Shown: positions 45,795 through 56,829 of the stretch, one piece after another
How positions within the stretch are numbered: position 1 is the stretch's first letter
Layout of the letters: every line of letters starts with the position of its first letter
Origin: Balaenoptera acutorostrata
Lineage: Eukaryota > Chordata > Mammalia > Artiodactyla > Balaenopteridae
Direction: 5' to 3'
Assembly (NCBI RefSeq): GCF_949987535.1
Contig: NC_080067.1
Coordinates: 53,752,910 to 53,816,909 of the forward strand
Length of the DNA: 64,000 nucleotides
Made by a program: the position numbers and the translations under genes
The notes under the pieces: generated by a model
Database searches by the model: none
Seen by the model: the letters and a program-made list of their open reading frames with translations, nothing else
What the model was told of the DNA's origin: nothing

Positions 45795-46548
45795 GAAGTG
45801 TAAATTGGGCTATGAGACAAGTGGAGTAATTTTACAGCAAAAAAACCTGTTTCAGAGATAGCACTTTTTTTTCCTGAATTATTATGGATATTTGGGAAGT
45901 GTGTCTATGTTTAGGGGTGTGTGTGTGTGTGTGTCTGTTGGGAAGAAGGGAGCTTCAAGAAAAGGAGAGGAAAGGGAGAGTGTGAGATGGATGTCAGTCC
46001 TCTTTATGGGGCTGTGTGTCCACACACAGCATTTCCTTCTGCCATTACACCACCTACTACCTTTGTAGAATCCCTGCCTCTCTCACTAGATTGCAAACAC
46101 CTAGAAGGTGGGACTGATGCTTTTTTGATCATTTTCCATAGTGTAGTAGCAGATCAGGGTGAGGGCAACAGGAAAACAGGTGTTGAGAGAGAGCTATATT
46201 TTCACATTCTCAGAGTAGAAGTTTGGAATCACGTAGGAAGAAGTTGGTATGAGAGCTCCGTTTTTATGGCAATCACAACAATTTAGGCCCTGCATTCAAT
46301 ATGATTCCCAGAAAATATTGTATTATATAAATAGAGTAGCTCTAATATCAAATAAATTAGGGTGATTAGGTGAGATAAATGAGACAATGAAGGTTGTGAG
46401 CTCCATAAACTACCTAAAGCATAGTAGGCATTCAACAAATGTTCATTTCTCTCCCTTATTTAATTATTTGTGTTATGGCCTACCACCTTGGCAGCACTAT
46501 ATATGGGCTCCAAGTGTCATGCGAATCCAGTGCTAAATTAGGGGTTCA
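45795..46548. other. Noncoding DNA with L2-like scraps
   Basis: A (GT)n tract lies at 45917-45935. L2 3'-like words are at 46085-46125 ('ctagattgcaaacacctaga') and 46395-46445 ('catagtaggcattcaacaaa'). The 121-codon frame at 45921-46286 starts in the GT tract with a run of VC repeats and is not a gene. Confidence 0.5.
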
Positions 46549-46550
46549 TA

Positions 46551-46713
46551 CCAAAAGTTTTCAAAAGGTGGTCACTTGGAACTTTTTAGCAATGCAAATT
46601 TTGGGGCCCATCCCAGACCTACTAAATCAGAAACCTTCAAAGTGGGGCACAGCCATCTATGTTTAAGCAAGTTCTCAGTGAGACTCTATACAGCTTAAGT
46701 TTGAGAACCACTG
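46551..46713 (-). mobile_element. MER5-like hAT-Charlie MITE
   Basis: It has 'gcaatgcaaattttggggcc' then 'catcccagacctactaaatc' and a right end TTTGAGAACCACTG, the MER5 terminus, in reversed orientation. Diverged at the left end. Confidence 0.8.
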
Positions 46714-46755
46714 CTCTACACTAATGGGGGAAATACCTATTTAAAATAGAGGCAA

Positions 46756-47853
46756 ACTATGGAGAACAGTATGGAGGTCCCTTAAAAAACTAAAAAAAGA
46801 ACTACCATATGACCCAGCAGTCCCACTACTGGGCATATACCCTGAGAAAACCATAATTCAAAAAGAGTCATGTACCACAATGTTCATTGCAGCTCTATTC
46901 ACAATAGCCAGGACATGGAAGCAACCTAAGTGTCCATTGACAGATGAATGGATAAAGAAGATGTGGCACATATATACAATGGAATATTACTCAGCCATAA
47001 AAAGGAAACAAACTGAGTTATTTGTAGTGAGGTGGATGGACCTAGAGTCTGTCATACAGAGTGAAGTAAGTCAGAAAGAGAGGGGCTTCCCTGGTGGCGC
47101 AGTGGTTGAGAATCTGCCTGCCAATGCAGGGGACACGGGTTCGAGCCCTGGTCTGGGGGGATCCCACATGTCGCGGAGCAACTCGGCCCGTGAGCCACAG
47201 CTACTAAGCCTGTGCGTCTGGAGCCTATGCTCCGCAACAGGAGAGGCCGCGATGGTGAGAGGCCCGCGCACCGCGATGAAGATTGGCCCCCGCTGGCCTC
47301 CACTTGCCGCAACTGGAGAAAGCCCTCGCACAGAAACGAAGACCCAGCACAGCCAAAAATAAATAAATAAATAAATAAAAATTTAAAATAATACAGACAT
47401 ACACTTAAAAAAAAAAAAGTCAGAAAGAAAAACAAATACCATATGCTAACACATATATATGGAATCTAAAAAAAAAAAAAAATGGTCATGAAGAACCTAG
47501 GGGCAAGACGGGAATAAAGATGCAGACCTACTAGAGAATGGACTTGAGGACACGGGGAGGGGGAAGGGTAAGCTGTGACAAAGTGAGAGAGTGGCATGGA
47601 CATATATACACTACCAATGTAAAATAGATAGCTAGTGGGAAGCAGCCGCATAGCACAGGGAGATCAGCTCGGTGCTTTGTGACCACCTAGAGGGGTGGGA
47701 TAGGGAGGACGGGAGGGAAGGAGACGCAAGAGGGAAGAGATATGGGGATATATGTATATGTATAGCTGATTCACTTTGTTATAAAGCAGAAACTAACACA
47801 CCATTGTAAAGCAATTATCCTCCAATAAAGATGTTAAAAAAATAAAATAAAAT
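46756..47853 (+). mobile_element. 5'-truncated L1 with ORF2 tail and 3' UTR, interrupted by a SINE
   Basis: The fragment holds the ORF2 C-terminal region and 3' UTR. Reading from 46883 the frame contains WIKKMWHIYTMEYYSAIKR, typical of L1 ORF2 ends, and continues to the SINE at 47080. After the SINE the 3' UTR resumes, with 'gcagccgcatagcacaggga' near 47643, 'tttgttataaagcagaaact' near 47776 and 'cctccaataaag' plus an A-rich tail. Perfect 13-bp target duplications AAAATAGAGGCAA lie at 46743-46755 and 47854-47866. Without the SINE it is about 0.75 kb. The clean duplication and readable frame point to a relatively recent insertion. Confidence 0.93.
47080..47416 (+). mobile_element. CHR-2-type SINE nested in the L1, with extra 3' sequence
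   Basis: A full-length SINE with B box GGTTCGAGCCC near 47139 and the CHR-2 modules 'gagaggccgcgatggtgaga' and 'gccctcgcacagaaacgaag'. Target duplication AAGTCAGAAAGA lies at 47068-47079 and 47417-47428. An 11-bp-scale unit is duplicated inside (TGGCCCCCGC then TGGCCTCCAC, 47283-47302). After the (AAAT)n tail come about 30 bp of non-SINE sequence (about 47381-47405) and a second A-run before the duplication. It must be younger than the L1. Confidence 0.94.
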
Positions 47854-47924
47854 AAAATAGAGGCAAGTAATCTGGAGGGGAGCCTGAAAGGTACGGAAAC
47901 AACCACCTTACCTAATTTCTTGCC

Positions 47925-48083
47925 GCTGAAAGTGTGATTCCTGGACCAGCATCATCACATCACCTGGAAGCTTATTAGAAATCCTGGACTTCAGGCCCCA
48001 TCCCAGACCTACTGAATCAGAAACTGCATTTTAACAAGATCCCCAGGTGATTTGTATGTACTTTAAGGTATGTGAAGCACTGG
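47925..48083 (-). mobile_element. MER5-like hAT-Charlie MITE
   Basis: It has 'attcctggaccagcatcatc', 'cccatcccagacctactgaa' and 'taacaagatccccaggtgat' in reversed MER5 order. Same orientation as the copy at 46551-46713, and only about 100 bp from it once the L1 is removed. Confidence 0.82.
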
Positions 48084-48415
48084 TCTAGTGAATATTTTGA
48101 GTAGCAGAAGATGAACTGCAGAAGGGAAAAAAATACAAAAGGAGTAAAAATTACATTAAAAAATTAAACTAAAATCTCCAATGTCTCTCATACAGAGTGG
48201 TTCTGTAGAAAGTAATAGGCATGTTTTATCACAAGCAATTTCTCTAACTAAATGTTACGTTTTTCAGTGTAAGTCAGATATTTGGTGTGGGACGCGGGAT
48301 CACATAGCATCTTACCCGTGCTTTCCAACAAGAGAGTAAGATGGAAGCGTCAGAACAAGCAGGCCACACTTTTAAGCCCAAGACAAGTGACATGAATCTA
48401 CTGTGTATTTGTAGC
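48084..48415. other. Noncoding DNA
   Basis: No gene or named repeat. Confidence 0.5.
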
Positions 48416-48990
48416 CGGGAAACGTAAACACCGCAAGTGAATTTTAAAATTCTTCATCTTTTGTCCCACATTCCTACATACATGCAACATTTTTCACATA
48501 TTTAACAAGTAATACTTTTATCACCAGGATTTTGCTATTGATTGCTTCTTTAACAACAAAATGCATCACAAACAAAAATGAATGAAGCTGTCTGAGGAGA
48601 AAATTCCATAGTAGCTTTACTGTCAATGCCCATCATAAATAACCATGACATCATAGGAGCCTTATCTACGGTTTGCCGCTACTGATCGATGGCATCACTC
48701 TAGTGGTGTAAATAGCTTCTAATGTCCCATCTTCCACCTTCAAATAGGCTCTGATTATTTATGATAGCTGTTAGGTTACAAGTCTGAGCTGTGGTTTGGA
48801 TTTATTTTCTACTTATAGCTGCTGTGGATTTCAAGTTAGATAGGATTATTTTTTAGCGAAGATGATGAACTGAGATAGAACTGTCATGGAGCGGGGTACA
48901 CCATCATCTCGTCTGGTTGGTGTCACCATTTGACTATGAATTCTCAGTGCCAGAATGCTTTCAGTATTATCATTGTCAACCAAAAAATAT
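48416..48990. promoter_or_regulatory. Candidate conserved noncoding block
   Basis: Repeat-free, without simple-sequence erosion and with balanced composition. It contains TGATCGATGGCATCA near 48682, ATGCATCACAAACAAAAATG (FOX-like) near 48560 and an AGCGGGGTACACC segment near 48890. It has no useful frame on either strand. The texture is that of a developmental enhancer; the call is inference. Confidence 0.3.
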
Positions 48991-50325
48991 TAACAGATAG
49001 CAGTTAATCATTGGTTGTTACAACACGAGAAAGGAAAAAAAAAAAAAAAAAGCCGGATGCAGCTTTCTACACAATTAAAATGTTTTAAAAATAGTGTCAG
49101 CCTTTTGTTACTAAGTTGTGAAGAAGCGTATCATCTGCACTGTGTGTATTTTATAATAATGAAAGTGTTTCAACTTGAATGTCACAGCTAGAGATGATTT
49201 AGGAGGTAAAAGGAAATCCATCACCTCTCGTGCAAGGTATTCTTCATGATCATAAAAGAGACTGACGGATAACTTGGGCAAGAATACATCTTTGCAGAGA
49301 GAAATAGATATGACCTGTGTCTACATGAAACAGGCAGGTGAAACCAAAAAAATCCATCAATTAGCCAGATGTTTTGTCAATATAATAACAAATACTTGAA
49401 TCATTCTGAACATTAGATAGACATAGTAAGTTATCAAATATGTTTATGAACTAGATCAGAGTGATAGACCATATTTTCACTTTTTCAGTTTTTTTATCAT
49501 TTTGTAAATAAAGGATGTTTCTTCTGAATTTTCACTTTTATTAGGATTTGACCAGTTCATTATTCAAATCTCCTCTACTTTAAGTAATTCTTTCTCTGAG
49601 AAAATTGTGCTAAAAATATAAGTTCTCAAAAAACAAGGGGAAAGGTTTTCACCATGCAAAACAGCATGTGGTGAATACCCTACAGCTATACTCTTTATGT
49701 GTTTTTCCGAGAAAAATTTAAAAGCAAACTCAATAGTTATGAGACTATTTAAAAATCTCATATTTCAATATTTATCCTATCATATCTTATGATTCATCAG
49801 TTAGCCAAGCTTCTAACGAAATATGGATAATATTTAAACATCTGTTATGGCAAAATTTTCTTTCCTACTAAATTTTGGATTATTTTGTATGATTTTTAAT
49901 TACACATAAAATAACTGCTATATTTGACATTTTCCATAGTTTTTAATCTGTATAAAAAAATAACCGGAAATCAGTTCGCTCCTTACAATATTTTGCAAAC
50001 ATATTAACAGTAAGAGTACATCTAAACTTAATCACTGTAGAGAAAAGTAACCACCTATTGAAAAATGCTCTAACTCTATAAAATTATGAAATTATTACTA
50101 TAAGAAATCCATCTTTCCATATCACTTACAGAATTTTCACCAGGTCAATTGCATATTGCTCTTATAAAGTTATTTTGAGGACTACTCTATATGTTTAAAC
50201 ATATATATTTTTTAAATGGAAATATATATATTTTAATGGTGATAAAGCAACTGCTTCATGATATATAAAATGAAAACAGAGGGTTCCCCTCCAATAATTG
50301 TTGTCCTTACATGAATATTGTGATA
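48991..50325. other. AT-rich noncoding DNA
   Basis: An A17 run lies at 49035-49051 without a recognisable insertion or target duplication around it. The rest is unclassified, with TATATA-rich DNA at 50190-50265. Confidence 0.5.
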
Positions 50326-51140
50326 ATTCTTTAACGCTAGAATATTTCCCTTTCTAATGGTAGTTATTTAAATATTCCTTCCCAATATGCTTTGCACTGC
50401 TGAAAGTCTTCAGTAAACTGAAAATCTCAATAGAAAGTGGGAATGTGGCCGCTAGGAGCTGACAATAGCTGTTTTGTCATATCTAGGCCCTGGTAGTTAC
50501 TCAGGAAGTGGGGATTCGTCCAGCCAGCTGATGCCAGTGGAGGATGATTTATTGCCTGGTGTCCTCAGTGGCAATTGGACCCTTTCCCACTGTCAGTCAC
50601 AACTTTCAAAGATCGTGTCCTAAAGAAGAGGTTCCCCTCCGTTCTAAAGAGGTAACAATGCTTGTCATAAAGTGTCTTTTGGCAGAGGGAAACGGGTATG
50701 AAAACAGGCAAAGAAAGGGAACAATCAGAAGAGGAGAGAAGATGGATGTTCTGTAACCTTTTCTCAGAGACCCATTTCTTCTACTTTTTCTCCTGTCTTT
50801 AGCAGGTTTTTGTTTTGGCTGATGACAATGCGTAATAGCCTGATAAATTGATTTTGTGGGTCCTTTTTCTCATCTCTTGAGAAGACACTAACTCGTTGGG
50901 ACTTCAGAGGGCTCGCAGAGGCAGGAGACAACAATTAGTTTGTTGAAGACATCAGAAAGTAGCTTCAGAGTTTTGCCAGGAGAAATTCTTACTGACAGAT
51001 CAGTGCTGACAATGTTGGCAGCTGCTTGAAAAGTGCAGCAAGCAGCTCCAGCATCTTAGGGTCCAAGGAGGAAGGCCACTGCACGTTAACTCTACACTTG
51101 GCTCTGTCCTCGGAGCTGTGAATTCTTCCTGACTCACCAG
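50326..51140. promoter_or_regulatory. Candidate conserved noncoding block
   Basis: Repeat-free and less AT-rich than its flanks, with stretches such as 'gtggccgctaggagctgaca' near 50446 and 'gtgctgacaatgttggcagc' near 51003. It includes a 16-bp-stem hairpin at 51012-51054. The 70-codon frame at 50544-50756 has no motif. Regulatory reading is inference. Confidence 0.25.
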
Positions 51141-52145
51141 AATTAAAAGGGAATGGTATTACAAAAAAAAAGTCTAAGAGCTGAATTCTACAAAACCTTT
51201 TGTTAAATATCTTCTTTAATAGCTAAACAAACAGAAAATTAAATCTTAGTACTGCCGTTCATTTAAATTTAAATCAGTGCCTAAATAAATCTCTGTAACT
51301 GTTTTCAAAACCTTTTACGTACTGCACAATTTCAAATTTACTTTTCCATATGTAAAAATATATGCTGCTTGGCACTCAACTCTTTAGAACATATTAATTT
51401 CAATAAATCTTTTTAAGGGACCAACTTGACATATGTTAAAGAGATAAAATGCTCCGGTCTGAACATACTTAAATTAGTCAAGCACTCTGCAGTACCATCC
51501 TTGAAATTATTAAACATTATTAACATTCAGATTTACTGCCTAAAACCTTTGCTTTAAAATTACTGAATGAGAGGCTCAAAGTGTTGCTTTTCTAATGCAA
51601 AATAACCTAACTTTTCTAACTTGAAGACATAAAATTGGCAATTTCTTGGAAACTTTGAAACTAATATAAAGTCTCATTACATTTGGGTAAATGTTATAAA
51701 TATTAGTATTTCCCCCTTGGCATGAAAAAAATCAAAGGATTGATCTTTGTAATGCATAAAAGCAAAATTTTACGTTTTGGTAGCCTTGTAACTATTTACT
51801 TTTAAAGCTGTATAATTTGGAATACTATACTCTGTGTGTGTGTGAACGTGTGTGTCTATAGCATGTTGATTACATATGTGTGTTTTTGTGAAAAACTATC
51901 ACTTTAGACTTAATGTCCTAGAAGTTGTAATATAGCAAGATGTTTTTCCAGGTATTTAATCTTTCAGAATGTTTCCCAGATAAACACAGAGCTAAACGTA
52001 AAACTTCTCTATGTTTTGAAGAAAGCTACATCAACCTCTGAGTGTTTCTCATATTTCTGACAAAAAAGTATGAAGTGCCCAAGTTAGACAAATACTGGGA
52101 GGTGTAAATGGGGTGATCTTACACATTCTGCAGTGAAGAGTTCCA
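51141..52145. other. AT-rich noncoding DNA
   Basis: A (TG)n-rich stretch lies at 51831-51860. No gene or named repeat. Confidence 0.5.
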
Positions 52146-52149
52146 GGGA

Positions 52150-52305
52150 AAACCCTGAGAGTAAAGAAGCCTGAATTCTAGACTTTGTTTTGCCACCATC
52201 TAGCCAATGACCTTGAGCCTCCCTGGGCCCACTTTCCTCATCAGTAAAACAAAGGGTTAACCAGGATGTTCTGTCAAAGGACTCTTTCAGGAGACCTAAA
52301 GTTAT
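52150..52305 (+). mobile_element. MIR SINE fragment
   Basis: It has 'tttgccaccatctagccaat', 'gaccttgagcctccctgggc' and 'ccactttcctcatcagtaaa', the MIR core in plus orientation. Confidence 0.75.
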
Positions 52306-52659
52306 AGGATCATTATCTATCGTTTGAAACTACTGACTCCACAGGTCCACTCAGCATAATCGATGAGTTTAGCCAGAATGATGTCTCTCAAAGACAAAAA
52401 CCATTGCATGAGTGAATGGCCAATGGCACTTTCTGAAATTTGAGGAGCAGTTATGAAGATTTGGGGGCACCCAGTTTTTGATTTCTGGTGGACCTTCTTC
52501 CTATCAACTTTTGGCCCCTTCACCTGTATTAAAGGATGGATGGAAGAAGAGCAAGAGAGGGGAAACTCATATCACAGTCTGTGCTGGTGACGTGCTACAC
52601 AATAAAACTTGGCAGGAATGAGGTGAGAATTTGGAACTGAAATCAGATTGAGGGGTTCG

Positions 52660-52975
52660 TCTAGAGTTTATCCCTGTGACTACTGCTGACGTTATCACAG
52701 TATTAATAAGGCCGTTAGGGAATAAGTGCATTTAACAGTTAATGTTAACGCCACAGAAATAAATTATGTGGTCAAATTGTTCATTCAATGCATTAATCCA
52801 GTTGTAAGGGACCTGCATCATGGCAATAATTGCACTGTCATTTCAAAGCCTTTAAAAGCAAATCTATCCAACTTATATCAGCTTAACTTATACCTTCCCA
52901 GCAGCAGTACATTAGTAGTGCATAACAAATAGACGATAAAAGATAGCTTCTGATGTATTTGTAAAGTAGTTGGAA
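52660..52975. promoter_or_regulatory. Candidate conserved noncoding block
   Basis: Repeat-free with clusters of HOX/POU/SOX-like words: ACAGTTAATGTTAACGCC near 52735, ATTCAATGCATTAATCC near 52781, GCAATAATTGCAC near 52822. The 68-codon frame at 52726-52932 overlaps it but lacks any motif and has a fully AT-biased third position. I favour an enhancer; this is inference. Confidence 0.3.
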
Positions 52976-54170
52976 AGCCTTTTGCATTTTTGACACAACT
53001 GAGAGTTTAAAGGTTAGGAAGAAAAAAAGCATCATAGCACAACAGGTTTGACCCAAATTTTTCCCATTTTACTTTCTGAACCAAACTCTTCAATTCACTC
53101 ACTTTCCGTATCTTCATAATATTTGTCAGAAATATTGCCATAGACAAAACCAGCACTTCAATCACAACAGTGAACAGAGTTCTACTGGGTAACAAAAACT
53201 CCTCGGCACAACTGGAGACTTTTAAAATTCAAGCACTCTAAACTTAGCAGTCCCCCTGAGAGCCACAAATTGAGAGAGATTAATTCTGTGCCCCTGCACC
53301 CCTCATTACCAGGAGAGCTGAAGTAGGTCAAATGCAAGTTAATCTCCTGAATTCCACTTTTGCACATGGATGTTAGGACATCCATTACCGCGTCCTGGCT
53401 AATGTCTTTAAGCTACATGCATGCAAAATTAATAAACAGTGTGCCCAGCCAATATGAAACATAAATACAAGGAAATGCCTTGAAGTGAATTTCGGTAATA
53501 ACATCACACGATACAGTAACTAAGGAAACATATAAACACATGTTACCCCAGGTCTATCTAGAGCCAACATGGGGGAAAACAATGAAAACCAATTGCCCAA
53601 GTGCTGAATTTTTCCCTAATAAACCATAACACACAGATGAAGAAATGTTAGTCAACCTAAATATCTAACTTCTGATATGATCTGCCTCTACCCCCCATTT
53701 GAAAAAGCAAGGCAAATTGCTCATGTGGAGGGGGATGAAGTTTTAAGCGAAGCAAGACTGCCATCACCCTGTGAAGGTACAATGTTTTCCATTCTTTAGG
53801 GGAGGAAAAAAAAAAAACAGGCGTACATGTCAGCACGAGGCTAGTAAAATCAGGACTCTGCTTGTCCAGAAGGCCTCATAACAACCTAATTGCCTTACCT
53901 CTCACAGCCTGCAGCCGGGTCAGACCACTCCTCTTCTATTTTCATTATTGACTGCATATTTTCAGGAGTGATAAATGCTGTAATTTTTTTGTAAAATCAA
54001 ATGAGCCATTATCTTGCGTTTTGGAGAGCTCTAGTTTTGCAAACGCTTTCACATTCTAACTTATTCCATATGATCATCGCAATAACCCGAGCTTAGGAGG
54101 ATTCAATAGGAAATATTACCCTGGGTACAATAGTGGGAAATATCTTAAATTAATTAAATTATCAAATGAA
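52976..54170. other. Noncoding DNA, no gene seen
   Basis: No named repeat apart from a possible MIR scrap at 54040-54110 in minus orientation. Minus-strand frames at 53007-53195 and 53182-53385 lack motifs. 53680-53960 is less AT-rich and repeat-free. Confidence 0.45.
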
Positions 54171-54174
54171 TAAC

Positions 54175-54262
54175 CAGAGGATCTGACTCCTACTCCTATC
54201 TCTGCCACTCATTAGATATGTGACCATGAAAAAGTCATTGTATCTTAACAAGCACAGAAAAA
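54175..54262 (+). mobile_element. MIR SINE fragment
   Basis: It has 'ctatctctgccactcattag', 'atatgtgaccatgaaaaagt' and then TCATTGTATCTTAAC, the MIR core, truncated by the L1 fragment that follows. Confidence 0.7.
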
Positions 54263-54264
54263 AA

Positions 54265-54985
54265 ATGTTCACTTAAATGACAGTTTAAGGAATAAAATAA
54301 TGCAAATGGCCCTTAACTACATGGAAAAAAATGCTTAACCTCACTCTCAAAATAAGAGAAATGTACATTAAAAATACACTGAAATATCATCTCTTATCTA
54401 TGATTGGAAAAGGTCAAAGAGTTTGGTTATACACCATGTTGGTATGTAAGAGTGGGCAAATAGGCACTTTCATACACTGTTGTTGGGAAGGTTGGTTAGT
54501 ACAGCTCTGGAAAATTTGCAAAACCTGAAATAATTATAAAAGCACATACCCTTCGACTCATCTTGTTTACTTCTAGAAATTTATTCTATAGATATTCTTC
54601 CGAAGCTCCCAAATGCTCCATGTACAAAGTTATTCATTTAGCATTGTTTGAAATAGCAAATGATAATGATACTAAATTATGGTACACACATTCAATAGAA
54701 TACTATACAACAAATAAAAAAGAATGAACAGGTTCTTTATATGTTGATATGGGAGGATCTGCAAGATAAATAGTAGAGTGAGAAAAAAGCAAACTGCAGA
54801 ATGGTGTATTTAGCATACAATACTTGTGTAGAAGAGAAAAACAAAGAATATGCATTTGCTTCTATATGCTATCATACACCCAGAAAGATACACAAGAAAA
54901 GCATTGGTTGTGCCTCTGGGAAGGAAGTGGGATGATGGGAGACGGGTGTGTTCAGTTAATTAAATAAATATTTTAAAGAATTAAG
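54265..54985 (+). mobile_element. Old L1 (L1M-type) 3' end
   Basis: It has 'aaaaaaatgcttaacctcac', 'ggcactttcatacactgttg', 'atacccttcgactcatcttg', 'ggtacacacattcaatagaa' and 'ttgtgcctctgggaaggaag', in the order of L1M-type ORF2 tail and 3' UTR. It is much more decayed than the L1 at 46.8 kb, with no clean duplication. The 65-codon frame at 54331-54528 is an ORF2 relic. Confidence 0.85.
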
Positions 54986-55120
54986 TAGATATCTATATAC
55001 TTATATAGATAGCTACATAGACATAAAGATCTCCAAAATATTACTACAAAAATAAAACAGATAAATGAATGTATAGGTACACATTGCACACAAAAAAGAT
55101 TTCTGTCCACAAACACACAA

Positions 55121-55165
55121 TGCATGTGTGTGTATGTATGTGTGTGTGTGTATGTGTGTGTGTAT
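55121..55165. repeat. (TG)n/(TATG)n microsatellite
   Basis: TG and TATG units, nearly uninterrupted Y-R alternation. Frames over it on both strands are simple-repeat artefacts. Confidence 0.9.
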
Positions 55166-55169
55166 AGAC

Positions 55170-56765
55170 ATAGGTTTTCATGTAAACTTTTTAGAATGAT
55201 ATGCAAGAAATTGCTGAAACTGAGGAGAAACAAGGCATACTTTACACACTGCTTGAATTTTACTACGTGCATGTGTTTCTTTCATAATCATACTAACTAT
55301 AAATAAAAGACAAAAGTAAGGAAGGGGTCAAATTAATTGAAAGATATCCACAAGGTAAGTTATCTACCCTTAAATGGGATGAGGTTGCCCATAATAAAAG
55401 GATTCTATTCTTCCTACAGTCCCACCTTCCTTCTTGTAATTCAAATGTAGATGAGTGTACTTTGGAAAAGAAAATTTCAATTAGAAATTCTGTGTGGATG
55501 ACAGGGCCCTGAAAACAGACGAGCAAGAGCTCAGGGAATGGATTTGTCTGGTTCGCCACATAAATGCCCAATAAATACGTGTTGACTGACTGACAGGCCC
55601 AATTGCTAAGCATGCTACAGAATATGTGCAAAATAGCCTACTGGAGCAGTCTGCCATCACATGAAGACATTTGATTCCAACGGGCTAGAATTTAATTGGA
55701 AAAATATGGGAAGGACAGGATGGCAAGACCATTCTAACAAAGTCCTGTAAAAATGGACGACTATTTCTCTTTGCTTATCTACAGGGCATCTTCCCGGCAA
55801 GACATTGAGCTTCAAAAAAACATTTCTACCAACAGAAATAATTCTAATTCGTATGTTTTGCCAGAGTTCCCTGGGAAAGCCATGAAAGGTAATGTGAGAA
55901 CAAAGAAAGATGGGAATACTGCAGGTCTGTCTATGTGCACACACATGTGCATAAGGACCAGATGAGGTGAATGCTCCTAGAAAAATTACAATGTTTTATC
56001 CACTGAAGTAAAAAGAGTCTGTTTCTGGGTGTGGAGTGTGAAAAACAGTCTCACTACTTTATAGTCACACTTCATAACGTAATCCTGTAACACCTACTGA
56101 CCCAAGATGTCCAAGAAAGGGATAGTGTTAATTCTACTGCACTTATGGGAAATTTGAGGACTACGTAGCCAAGATCCACCAGCCCTGAGGTTCTTACTCC
56201 TAGCCTTAACCACAATCTTTCCTTCTATATCTGAGGATGAGTAGAATAGATTCACATATTTTCATTAGATTCTGTCTTCTTCTTTGGGGACTAAGAGAAC
56301 AAAGCAGTCCTTTTAAGGTGAATGTCACCAACTATGCATGTAATTGCTATTATTTATTTCATAGAATAAGTAAACATTTTATACGTAGACTCCCTTGCAG
56401 ACCTCCAAAAATTAAAAATGAATATTTCAATTCAAATTTTAATACCTTCTCAATATTTACGGCTCAGACATTTTCTTTGCAATCATTACAAAAATAACAT
56501 TTCTTCTTTAAAAGATTTTAGTCAAATAATTATGTAGAACAGAACAAACATTTCCAACGGACTGAGACATTACCCGCTATAGACTGCTGTTTAAGTCTAC
56601 CTGCCCTCCCTTCTGTGTCATATTCAGAGTATTTTTATTTTTCAAACATTGACCTGTTTTACTGCTTGCTCGGTTAAGGCTGTGAGTGGCTGTTAACCAC
56701 TTCTCTAAAGACTTCAGGAGACTGAGAAACAGTAGAATTGCATTTTTTACATCAATATAAAGTCA
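55170..56765. other. Noncoding DNA, no gene seen
   Basis: A short L2-like tail lies at 55555-55600 ('atgcccaataaatacgtgtt'). Frames up to 112 codons on the minus strand (55293-55631, 55657-55944) lack motifs. Confidence 0.45.
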
Positions 56766-56769
56766 TGTT

Positions 56770-56800
56770 CCCCCCCCACTCCCCCTCCCCCCCAGCCCCC
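56770..56800. repeat. C-rich tract
   Basis: Runs of 8, 5, 7 and 5 C separated by one or two bases. On the other strand it forms G-runs able to make a G-quadruplex. Confidence 0.8.
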
Positions 56801-56829
56801 TTCCTGCTCTCCCCCATGAATGTGTTTTT

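Noticed and set aside
45921..46286. 121-codon frame beginning with repeated V and C
   Set aside because: The start lies in a (GT)n microsatellite, and the frame has no family features.
46880..47362. 160-codon plus-strand open frame
   Set aside because: The first part is the L1 ORF2 C-terminus and the rest is read-through into the nested SINE, so it is a chimera of two transposons and not a gene.
46543..48090. The two MER5-like copies considered as a target duplication of a larger element
   Set aside because: They are separate, differently truncated MITEs; the true target duplication of the L1 is the 13-mer at 46743 and 47854.
49035..49051. A17 run considered as a second bare poly(A) insertion
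   Set aside because: No flanking target duplication is visible, so ordinary slippage is enough.
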